From Paenibacillus sonchi (GTDB taxonomy: Bacteria > Bacillota > Bacilli > Paenibacillales > Paenibacillaceae): a stretch of DNA of 64,000 nucleotides. Below, piece after piece: positions 56,274 to 63,924 of the stretch (its first letter is position 1; every line of letters starts with the position of its first letter). The notes under the pieces were generated by a model, which saw nothing but the letters and a program-made list of their open reading frames with translations, did not search any database and was not told the DNA's origin. The DNA lies in NCBI RefSeq assembly GCF_016772475.1, contig NZ_CP068595.1:2170001-2234000 (forward strand). The letters are read 5' to 3'. The translations under genes and the position numbers were made by a program.

Positions 56274-56605
56274 CAGGGCTTGAGATTGGAGCGCATAGTC
56301 TGCAGCAGTATCCCGCCGCCTGCTTTGTGAAGTGCGGCGGCGGGGATTTACATAAGGGCGCTGTCAACGGACGGCGTTTCACCATTCTAATGTATTTCCT
56401 GCAACAGAATTTTGATCCCAGGGGGCTGGAATTGGATTTGATTGCACTTTGTGCAGCAGAATATGGCAGGGAAGCTGAGATAAGGCTGTTTTCAGAATTT
56501 CTATTGCACAAAATACAGCAGATTGATATTTCAGACACGAAATCAGCAAATCTGCTGTACGTTTTGCAATAGATGGAGCTGAGCAGCTAATTGTGCTGCT
56601 GTTGC
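56274..56605. repeat. Intergenic hairpins and a 22-base inverted repeat
   Basis: CCCGCCGCC / GGCGGCGGG (56312-56344) is a GC-rich hairpin just after the glycosidase gene but has no T run. Further on, ATTGCACAAAATACAGCAGATT (56503-56524) and AATCTGCTGTACGTTTTGCAAT (56549-56570) pair at 19 of 22 positions. Related words TGCAACAG, TTGCACTTTGTGCAGCAG occur between. An 81-codon open frame spans it but shows no family and no ribosome site. Confidence 0.6.
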
Positions 56606-56784
56606 CGTTTTGGGGCAGCGCAGCTGGCCCATGCCTGTACGATTGGTGGGGAGCGAAGCTAGCCCATGTCTTTGCGGTTTGGTGGGGAGCGGAGCGTACC
56701 CATGCTTTTACGGTTTGGTGGGGAGCGGAGCGTACCCATGCTTTTATGGTTTGGTGGGGAGCGAAGCGTACCCATACTTTCCGG
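56606..56784. repeat. 36-base tandem repeats, array 1
   Basis: Four full units at 56641, 56677, 56713 and 56749, each exactly 36 bases, of the type GTTTGGTGGGGAGCGGAGCG followed by TACCCATGCTTTTACG, plus a degenerate unit before them from about 56606. Each holds a GGGGAGCGAAGCGT-like self-complementary segment. The period is a multiple of three, which explains why repeat peptides (e.g. WWGAERTHAF) appear in open frames. Confidence 0.8.
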
Positions 56785-56944
56785 CAGGCGGGTTACAGCC
56801 AAAGCGTCCCCGCAGGGGTGAAGCGCTCTCTGCACATATTAGCCCAGGAGCTCACACCTCTGCCTACATCAGCCATCCGGGTGTCCAGAGGGCTGGGGCC
56901 CTTGGGGTCCCCCTTGGCTAAGGGGGATTTAGGGGGATCGAAAA
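56785..56944. repeat. Dispersed GC-rich element, copy A
   Basis: From CAGGCGGGTTACAGCCAAAG through GGGTGTCCAGAGGGCTGGGG and CCCCCTTGGCTAAGGGGGAT to TTAGGGGGATCGAAA. Near-identical at both ends to copy B at 57170-57331, with a more divergent middle. Contains a strong hairpin TCCCCCTTGGCTAAGGGGGA. Confidence 0.8.
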
Positions 56945-57020
56945 TCCAATAGGATTTCGAACTTTTATTATAGCTGACCTTATTTAGTCGCTGCCGTCTG
57001 CCGGGTACACTTAAGACAGT
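56945..57020. repeat. AT-rich block shared with 49.0 kb
   Basis: TTCGAACTTTTATTATAGCT, GACCTTATTTAGTCGCTGCC and GGGTACACTTAAG correspond to the block at 48985-49060. It lies between the two composite repeats, about 350 bases before the GH3 gene. Confidence 0.55.
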
Positions 57021-57024
57021 GAAA

Positions 57025-57169
57025 GTTTTAGGGGGAGCAAATTGTCCCCTTGCCTTGGGATGTTTGGGGGGAGCGAAGCGTCCCCTTGTCTTGGGATGTT
57101 TGGGGGAAGCGAAGCGTCCCTTTGCTTTGGGATGTTTGGGGGGAGCGAAGCGTTCCCTTGCCTTTTGCA
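57025..57169. repeat. 36-base tandem repeats, array 2
   Basis: Four units at about 57025, 57062, 57098 and 57134, of the type GTTTGGGGGGAGCGAAGCGT then CCCCTTGTCTTGGGAT. Related to array 1 in the core GGGGAGCGAAGCGT but with a different second half. Confidence 0.8.
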
Positions 57170-57331
57170 GCAGGCGGGTTACAGCCAAAGCGTCCCCGCA
57201 GGGGTGAAGCGCTCTCCGCACACAGCAGCCCGGGAGCACAACACCCCCGCCTCCGCCAGCTATCCGGGTGTCCAGAGGGCCGGGGCCCTTGGGGTCCCCC
57301 TTGGCTAAGGGGGATTTAGGGGGATCGAAAC
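57170..57331. repeat. Dispersed GC-rich element, copy B
   Basis: Second copy of the element at 56785-56944, again directly after a 36-base array, so the whole composite (array plus element) has been duplicated. It ends about 40 bases before the GH3 start; a short echo of its end (TTAGGGGATCGAAA) follows at about 57334-57347. Confidence 0.8.
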
Positions 57332-57371
57332 GCCTTTAGGGGATCGAAAACTTATCAGGAGGAATTCACAC

Positions 57372-59099
57372 ATGCAAAGGCCGCTGACAAGGGAAGAGCA
57401 GGATTGGGTAGAGCGCACGTTCGCGTCCATGAGCCTGCGGGAAAAGATTGGGCAAACGATGCAGGATCATGCGGGGCGGCTGCCCTTCAAGGGTAACGAT
57501 GAGCAGGCGCTTACGGCATATTTGAAAACGTATCCAGTAGGGAGCTTTTTTATCGGCGGAGAGGTGATTCAGAAGGCGGCGGGCAAGGCGGAGGAGTACC
57601 GGGATTGGGCGGAGCAGCTGCAGCGGATCAGCAAATATCCGTTGCTGTTCTCCGGCGATCTGGAGTTTGGTGCGGGGTCGGCGGTGAAGAGCCTGACCGC
57701 ATTCCCGCCGCTCCTTGGGCTGGCTGCTGCCGACGATGAGGCCCTGGCCTACGAATACGGCAAATTTACAGCACTGGAAGGGCGGGCGGCGGGTTTTACC
57801 TGGGCGCTGGCACCCGGGACGGACCTTTTGCTGAACTGGATGAATCCTGTAATTACTACGCGCTGCCTGGGGGATGACGCGAAACGGGCGGCCAGGCTGG
57901 CGGGCGCAGTCATGCGGGGGATGCAGGACCATGGCCTGGCAGCATGTGCCAAGCATTTTCCGGGAGACGGGGTGGACTATCGGGACCAGCATATTGTGAC
58001 CACCATCAACGGCTTGTCTGAGGAAGAGTGGTTCGCGGCTTACGGGCAAGTGTCACAGCATATGATTGATCAGGGTGTCCTGTCGTATATGACCGGGCAT
58101 ATTGCCCTTCCCTGGCTGGAGGGGGGTACGCAGGAAGAGAAGCCTGTACCGGCAACGGTGTCGGAACGCATCACCACAGGACTGCTGCGGGAGCGTATGG
58201 GCTTTGCAGGCGTGGTGCTGTCGGATGCGCTGGATATGGGCGGATTTCTGGCCTGGGGCAGTTATGAGAAACGGATGGTGGACTGCTTCAACTGCGGTAC
58301 GGATGTGCTGCTGTGGCCGGGTGTGGAATATTTCGGGCTCATGGAGCGGGCAGTCAGTGAAGGGACCGTCCGTATGGAACGGCTGGATGCCAGTGTCCGC
58401 CGGGTGCTGGAGCTGAAAGCCCTGCTTGGGGTACACCGGGTGGATCAAAAGGGCAGGGACCCGCAAGCGGTTCCGCTGCTGAATGACCGGCTACCGCCAA
58501 AGCTTGACCTGGAAGCCAGACAGCTGAGCCGGACGATTGCGGAGCGCTGCATTACGCTTGTCCGCAATCGTGGCGGTATCCTGCCGCTTAACCCTCAGAC
58601 CACCCGCCGGGTGCTGGTGGTTCTCCTGAACAAAGTGACGGAAGGCCGCAAGTATGAGCGGATGAATGTCTTTGTGGAGCTTTTACGGGCGAGAGGGTTA
58701 CAGGTGGATATCCTCGATGAATTTGAGCCGCTGGGCACGCTGCGCAAATGGGAGCTGTCGGGGATTCGCTGGGATGCTGCGTTTGCGCCTTATTTTCTGC
58801 CTCTGCACGGCATGATGAATACAGCCCGGCCGGTGGGCGAGGCGGCTAAAGCGATCTGGGCGATGCAGCATGCGGAGACCATCCGTCCGATTGGAATTTC
58901 TTTTGCCACGCCATATTTGCTGCAGGATATGCCGTTTCTGGATGCGCTAATTAATGCCTATTCGCTGCATGAAGAGACGGTGGAGCTTACGGTGAAAGCG
59001 TTGTTCGGAGAGGTGCCCTTTCAGGGGCAGTCTCCGGTGAAGGCGGACCTACTGGAAGGTTCTCCGGACTTAAGGGGGCTTCATCATCATGAACACTGA
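57372..59099 (+). CDS. GH3 glycosidase, NagZ-type
   Basis: 575 residues, no signal peptide, so cytoplasmic. Glycoside hydrolase family 3 barrel domain with KHFPGDG at residues 194-200, the catalytic Asp205-x-His207 dyad that marks NagZ-type beta-N-acetylhexosaminidases, and the nucleophile Asp285 in VVLSDALDMGGF. A second domain of about 200 residues follows (TLVRNRGGILPLNPQTTRRV). It may release N-acetylglucosamine or another beta-linked sugar from imported oligomers. AGGAGG 9 bases before ATG 57372. Its end overlaps the GH105 gene by 11 bases. Confidence 0.85.
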   Translation: MQRPLTREEQDWVERTFASMSLREKIGQTMQDHAGRLPFKGNDEQALTAYLKTYPVGSFFIGGEVIQKAAGKAEEYRDWAEQLQRISKYPLLFSGDLEFGAGSAVKSLTAFPPLLGLAAADDEALAYEYGKFTALEGRAAGFTWALAPGTDLLLNWMNPVITTRCLGDDAKRAARLAGAVMRGMQDHGLAACAKHFPGDGVDYRDQHIVTTINGLSEEEWFAAYGQVSQHMIDQGVLSYMTGHIALPWLEGGTQEEKPVPATVSERITTGLLRERMGFAGVVLSDALDMGGFLAWGSYEKRMVDCFNCGTDVLLWPGVEYFGLMERAVSEGTVRMERLDASVRRVLELKALLGVHRVDQKGRDPQAVPLLNDRLPPKLDLEARQLSRTIAERCITLVRNRGGILPLNPQTTRRVLVVLLNKVTEGRKYERMNVFVELLRARGLQVDILDEFEPLGTLRKWELSGIRWDAAFAPYFLPLHGMMNTARPVGEAAKAIWAMQHAETIRPIGISFATPYLLQDMPFLDALINAYSLHEETVELTVKALFGEVPFQGQSPVKADLLEGSPDLRGLHHHEH

Positions 59100-60152
59100 G
59101 CGGAAGCTTGCGGAGACGCTGGATCTATTGTTTCGATACATGATTTTGGAGGAGCATAAGGGACACTGGGGAATGGACATCGACCACTGGGACTGGGTGC
59201 CGGGGGTCGGCGTGATTTCGTTGATGGAGTACGCCACAGCCAGCGGGCGGGGGAAGTTCTGGATTACCTGCTGCAGTGGGTGAACCGCAATAAACGCAAG
59301 GCCGAAGGGGCAAAAGTTATTAATTCATTGGCCCCCTTTGCGCTCTTTCCGGAGCTGTACCGCCAGACAGGGGACCCATGGTTTCTGCAAAAGGCCATGT
59401 CCACCGCCGATTGGATGCTGGACGCTGCTCCGGTCACGCGTGAGGGCGCGTTGGAGCATACCGTAACGGAAAATGTGGATTTCCCGGAGCAGGTATGGGC
59501 GGATACAGTCTACATGGCGGTTTTGTTCCTGGCGCGCCTGGGCGGGCTGACGGGAGAGTCCCGGCTGGCGGATGCTGCAGTCCAGCAGACGCTGCTGCAT
59601 CTGCAATTGCTGCAGGACCCCGGGTCGGGACTGCTGTACCACGGCTGGAACAGCCGGGCGGGCAATCATATGTCGGCAGCCCATTGGGCGCGCGCCAATG
59701 CATGGATTACCCTGGCCGTTCCCCAGATTGTAGCGGAGCTTAGAGAGGTGGTTGCGATTCCCGAAGAGCTGTACAGCCGGTACCGCTTGCTCGCCGCAGG
59801 GCTGCGGTCTTGTCAGGCGGAGGATGGGTTATGGCATACGGTCTTGAACAGACCGGATTTTGTTCAGGAGACTTCAGGCAGTGCGGGAATAGCCTGCGGG
59901 TTCATCAAAGGCGTGGAGCAGGGCCTGCTGGATTCCTCTTATCTGGATGGTGCCCGGCAGACCGTTCAAGGCATTCTTCCGCTCATCGCGGAGAACGGAG
60001 AAGTGCAAGGGGTATCCGGCGGGACGCCCGTCATGCCCTCGGCAGATGCTTACAATACCATCGAAACCTACCCTACGCTGTATGGACAGGGGCTGGTGAT
60101 GCAGCTGTTCACGCAGGCGCCGGATCTGTTATCGGGTACACGTCCGGCATGA
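59089..60152 (+). pseudogene. GH105 unsaturated glucuronyl/rhamnogalacturonyl hydrolase, frameshifted
   Basis: Two frames join to one protein of about 354 residues. The first, from ATG 59089, gives KGHWGMDIDHWDWVPGVGVI; the second gives VINSLAPFALFPELYRQTGD, the catalytic-Asp motif EQVWADTVYMAVLFLARLG, HMSAAHWARANAWITLAVPQ and SGSAGIACGFIKG. All are typical of the (alpha/alpha)6 barrel of YteR/YesR-like enzymes, which remove the unsaturated uronic acid left by polysaccharide lyases. The shift is at GGGGG 59249-59253; one more G gives GEVLDYLLQWVNRNKRK. Likely a sequencing error. Its presence implies that the target polymer contains uronic acid and is first cut by a lyase. Confidence 0.85.
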
Positions 60153-60197
60153 AAAGCGGGATTGGATTCCCCTTACCTTGAGGAAAGGAAGATCATC

Positions 60198-61916
60198 GTG
60201 AAGAAAACGGCCGAACAGCTAAATAAACATGAAGCCATAGATCATCAGCGGATGCTGATCCGCAAAATGCAGTCACTCGGGTCCCGCTACAATCCGGAGC
60301 TCCGCATGCTTCAGTCGCCGTTCAGCAGCCCGGGTTATCATACCGCGCTGCGGGGTGTCGAATTCATCCATTCTACCCGGGATTCGCTGTCGTATGCGCT
60401 CGGGCTGCTGGATACAGAGCTTGCCGAGCATGAGCCGCGGGCCTTCGGGATTATCGCCCAGGTGGTGTCTCTTCAGGATACGGACCGCAGCCAGGATACC
60501 TTTGGGATCTGGCCCTGGTTCTATGAAGAACCGCTGGCACAAATGGCGCCGCCCGACTGGAACTGGGCGGACTTCTGCGGCAGCCGCCTGGTTCAGGCTC
60601 TCAAGCGCCATGGGAGCAGGTTCCCGGAGGCCCTGCGCAAGGCCGTTGCCGGCTCCGTTAGCTATGCCTGTGAGGCCATTATCAAGCGGAACGTCGGGCC
60701 GGATTACACTAATATTGCAATTCTGGGGGCCTTCGTCACCAGAATTGCAGGGGAGCAGTTGGGACGCGGGGATTTCGCGGACTATGGGTTGAAGCGTCTG
60801 CAGAAGTTGTATGACTATACGATGAAACGCGGCGCTTTTCAGGAATATAACAGCCCGGTCTATACGTACATCGCCATCCTGGAGTTATCCAAGCTGCATT
60901 CCGAAACCAGGGATGACCAGGTGCGCGGGCTCACCAGAGAGTTGATTGATCTGACCTGGAGGACGGTGGCGGGCTATTACCACCCGGCGACCGGGCAGTG
61001 GTCCGGCCCGCATTCCCGCTCTTATGAGACGCTCCTGAATAATCAGAGCAAGGCTTTTTTGCAGGTGGCTACCCGGGGGACAGTGATGTTTTTCAGTTGG
61101 GAAGAGCTGCCGTACGAAGAGGAATGGTACAAAAGCGGCTTCGAGTGTCCGGCAGCCTGCCTGAAGGCCTTCAGCGTTGCGCGTACACAAGAAATCAGGC
61201 AGCTCTATGAAGGCGATGAGACGGACGGCACCGGCAAATGGGCCGTTACTTATATGACGCCCCGGATCAGCATCGGATCTTTTACAAATAGTGATCTGTG
61301 GAATCAGAGGCGGCCGCTGCTGGTCTATGCGGATAACAACGGCCTTCCTGTTTATATGCAGCTCCGGTGCCTGCACGATGGCTATGACTTTTGCTCGGCC
61401 CGCTTCAAGTCGAAGCAGGAACAGGGGCAGGTGCTGTTCGGCATTGACTTCATCACAGACGGAGGGGATACCCATCCCAATCTGGATCTTACAGGCGGCG
61501 CAATCGAGGCTGAAGACTTACGGCTGCGGCTGGAGATCGGAGGACAGCTTAAGGGAGTGGTTGCCAAGTCCACGGCAGAAGGGGCTTCCATTCGGATCGG
61601 TGAGGCGCACTGTGTGCTTACGACATGGTTTGCAGCGTTTACGGGGCACGCAGGTGCGGGCCGCGACTGGACCTGGGAGGTTCATGAGACAGGGGACCGG
61701 ATTCTGGTGGAACTGATTCTGTACTCCGGCCCGCGCAAACGCATAGACCTTCATGCTCTTCAGCAAGCGGCAATGGTTTTTTCTTTGGATATGGAGCAGG
61801 CCCCGGGAAGCTCCGGTCCGCAAATAGAGGTGGCAGAGGGCAGGTTGCGGGTGAGCGCCAGCGGAGAAGAAGCGGAAGCCTTCTCGCTTCGTCTGCGCCC
61901 TGGTCAAGCGGAGTAG
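60198..61916 (+). CDS. Unrecognised protein, probable (alpha/alpha)-toroid plus beta-sandwich enzyme
   Basis: About 572 residues from GTG 60198 (GAGGAAAGG upstream); the longer ATG frame at 60162 reads through that ribosome site. No signal peptide, so cytoplasmic. Residues 1-320 look helical with aromatic-rich turns: DTFGIWPWFYEEPLAQMAPP, VGPDYTNIAILGAFVTRIA, GAFQEYNSPVYTYIAI and GQWSGPHSRSYETLLNNQSK. The remainder is beta-rich (PRISIGSFTNSDLWNQRRPL, LFGIDFITDGGDTHPNLDL). This arrangement is that of heparinase/alginate-lyase-like or hydrolase toroids, and EYNSPVY and GPHSRSY are good candidates for the active site. I cannot assign a family. It follows GH105 by 45 bases and is last in the operon, so it should act on the same glycan. 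Confidence 0.7.
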   Translation: MKKTAEQLNKHEAIDHQRMLIRKMQSLGSRYNPELRMLQSPFSSPGYHTALRGVEFIHSTRDSLSYALGLLDTELAEHEPRAFGIIAQVVSLQDTDRSQDTFGIWPWFYEEPLAQMAPPDWNWADFCGSRLVQALKRHGSRFPEALRKAVAGSVSYACEAIIKRNVGPDYTNIAILGAFVTRIAGEQLGRGDFADYGLKRLQKLYDYTMKRGAFQEYNSPVYTYIAILELSKLHSETRDDQVRGLTRELIDLTWRTVAGYYHPATGQWSGPHSRSYETLLNNQSKAFLQVATRGTVMFFSWEELPYEEEWYKSGFECPAACLKAFSVARTQEIRQLYEGDETDGTGKWAVTYMTPRISIGSFTNSDLWNQRRPLLVYADNNGLPVYMQLRCLHDGYDFCSARFKSKQEQGQVLFGIDFITDGGDTHPNLDLTGGAIEAEDLRLRLEIGGQLKGVVAKSTAEGASIRIGEAHCVLTTWFAAFTGHAGAGRDWTWEVHETGDRILVELILYSGPRKRIDLHALQQAAMVFSLDMEQAPGSSGPQIEVAEGRLRVSASGEEAEAFSLRLRPGQAE

Positions 61917-61941
61917 CACTGCTGCCGGTGCAGTCGTCGCA

Positions 61942-61996
61942 AAAAAATAAAGCAGCAAAGAGGGCCGGGAGTTACCCTGCCTTCTTTTGCTGCTTC
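61942..61996 (-). terminator. Terminator between the convergent enzyme and hflX genes
   Basis: AAGCAGCAAAG / CTTTTGCTGCTT (61950-61960 with 61984-61995). On the minus strand it is followed by TATTTTTTTGC, so it serves hflX best; it may also stop rightward transcription. Confidence 0.8.
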
Positions 61997-62050
61997 CGGT
62001 TAGATGGACAAGTTGGGCCGGGGCAATGGGGAATTCAAGCGTGCTCTCAC

Positions 62051-63321
62051 CTACTGAGAGATCACAACAAAATCGCTTTTGAACCGCTCATAATCGGCGG
62101 CCCGGCATTCCAGCTTCAGGCGTGTGCCCTGTTCTTCATAGCTGACCTCCTGCACATCGGCGTGATCATTGAAGTAGGAAACCACGCTGCCGCGGTCGAA
62201 CGGCACCAGTATTTCGCACTGGATATAATCATTGAAGACATGCTGCCGGACCAGGCCAATCAGCTCGGCGATTCCGCTTTCCTGCTTAGCGGAGAGAGTG
62301 ACAGTATTCTCCTTTACTACAGGATAAGGCAATTCCGTCAGGTCAGCTTTGTTATAAGCCTTAATTGCCGGGATTCCGTCCGCGCCCAGAGCCTTCAGGG
62401 TTTCCTCCGTAACAGCGATATGCTGGCCCACCTGCGGATCGGAAATGTCGGCTACATGAATCAGCAGGTCAGCCTCGGTAACCTCTTCGAGCGTAGAGCG
62501 GAAGGCCTTGACCAGATGATGGGGCAGCTGGCTGACAAAACCGACTGTGTCGGTCAACAAAAAGGTTTTACGGTCAGGCAGCTCAATGCTGCGCACTGAG
62601 GTTTCCAATGTGGCGAACAGCATATCCTTGGCCAACACCCCTTTTTGAGATCCGGGTGGTAGGTTTCCATTATGGTGTTCATTAAGCTGGACTTGCCGGT
62701 ATTGGTATAACCGACGAGACAGACTACGGGTACCTCGTTTTTGCGCCGCTGCTTGCGCTGGACCTGCCGCCGGGCTACTTGAGTCTGCAGCTCCAGCTGC
62801 AGTGCCGTGATGCGTTCCTCGATTCGGCGCCGGTCCAGCTCCAGCTTGGTTTCCCCGGCACCGCGATTTTTCAGTCCCGCTCCGCCGCCTTGTCTGCCGA
62901 GGGACTCGCGCATTCCGGCCAGCCGGGGGAGCATATACTGCAGCTGTGCCACCTCCACCTGGAGCTGAGCCTCCTTCGTTTTGGCACGTTCGGCAAATAT
63001 ATTCAGAATCAGCACGGTCCGGTCAATGACCTGACGGTCCAGCGCCGATTCCAGATTGCGGATCTGGGAAGGGGAAAGCTCATCATTAAAAATAACAATC
63101 GGTGCCTCCAGCGCTTCCAACAGGGCTTCCAGCTCCCCGATTTTGCCTGTACCGATATAATGCGCCGGGTTAATGCGGCTGGATTTCTGGCTCAGCTCAC
63201 CGACCACCTCAAGCTCACAGGCGGCCGCCAGATTGCGCAGCTCTTCCATGGAATAAGCGAAATCCTTGTCACTCTGCAGCTGAACACCGACAATCACTGC
63301 CTTTTGATGTACAGTTTCCAT
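62051..63321 (-). pseudogene. hflX: GTPase HflX, frameshifted by one base
   Basis: Ribosome-associated GTPase that splits stalled or hibernating ribosomes. The first frame (ATG 63321, GGAGG upstream) contains the N-terminal domain (SSRINPAHYIGTGKIGELEA, RQVIDRTVLILNIFAERAKT), the glycine-rich GRQGGGAGLKNRGAGETKLE and the P-loop LVGYTNTGKSSLMNTI. The second holds DTVGFVSQLPHHLVKAFRST (G3) and AYNKADL (G4) and ends at 62051. They meet at CCCC 62638-62641; one more base gives KKGVLAKDMLFATLE and a full protein of about 423 residues, the normal HflX length. Almost certainly a sequencing error. Confidence 0.93.
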
Positions 63322-63354
63322 ATATTAATCAACCTCCACGAGTAAAATTGGACA

Positions 63355-63383
63355 TAAAAAAGCACAGGCCGTCTGCCTGTGCT
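63355..63383 (-). terminator. Terminator upstream of hflX, end of a leftward transcript
   Basis: On the minus strand AGCACAGGCAGACGGCCTGTGCT forms a strong hairpin followed by TTTTTTATG. It stands between the hflX start (63321) and the sequence to its right, so it ends a separate leftward transcript or attenuates hflX. Confidence 0.8.
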
Positions 63384-63680
63384 AACAGTATCAATAGAGG
63401 ACAACAGAATAGGGCCACCGGAGGAATCTACATTCCCCAAGTCCCTTCTTCGGCATTTCCATAGCAACAATGAATGTATGCAAAAAAATACGGCGGCCCG
63501 GCAGAACAGCAAGCTGCTGCACCTGCCTGCGGAGCGGTTCATTGTTATTGCCTGATGGAGCTGCAAGTATTCCTAAAGGCGATGCCGGCGTGACGATCTG
63601 TCCGCCGGACGGTTGGTTCAAGCTGTGGGCTGCCTTCAAAAATAGATAGACCTATCCTGAGTCCTCTGCACGGGGCAGAG
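63383..63680 (-). ncRNA. Candidate structured RNA of about 280 nt
   Basis: Read leftward, GAGGACTCAGGATAGG (63666-63651) can pair with CCTATTCTGTTGTCCTC (63413-63397): 6, 3 and 6 base pairs with one small internal loop, closing a domain of about 270 bases. A small hairpin CTCTGC-CCCGT-GCAGAG (63680-63664) begins it and a strong terminator (63383-63355) ends it. Inside are further short stems such as GTCC-GGC-GGAC. The only open frame here, 82 codons from a TTG, has no good ribosome site and no known family. I do not recognise an RNA class; 6S, tmRNA, SRP and RNase P signatures were looked for and not seen. It could also be the leader of hflX. Confidence 0.35.
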
Positions 63681-63683
63681 CTT

Positions 63684-63924
63684 TAGCGCTATAAAATTAG
63701 CTTAGCCGCGTAAAGTGCGAATCCGGATATAGTCTATCACACGCAACCCTCCGTTCTTCAAAAGTTACGTTGATTCTAACACATCTGCCGGAAGCTGGCA
63801 ACTTGCTCCATTTCAGGGAGCGTCCGAATGCGCTGCCATGCCGCCAATCTGCCGTTTTATCTACTAACTTCTAAATCATGGCGCATACGATATAAGAACG
63901 ACATTACTAGAAGGAGGATGAACT
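63684..63924. other. Promoter region of the gene at 63925
   Basis: No gene. CATACGATA (63884-63892) fits the -10 consensus of late sporulation sigma factors (CATANNNTA) and lies about 20 bases before the ribosome site AAGGAGG (63911-63917). If real, the gene that follows is made during sporulation. Confidence 0.35.

Noticed and set aside
56593..57319. Several open frames encoding WWGAERTHAF or WDVWGERSVP repeats
   Set aside because: They follow the 36-base tandem repeats, whose length is a multiple of three; all frames are open for the same reason.
63391..63639. An 82-codon minus-strand frame ending just before a terminator
   Set aside because: TTG start with a poor ribosome site, no family, and the region folds with a long closing helix; treated as a candidate RNA instead, though a small protein is not excluded.
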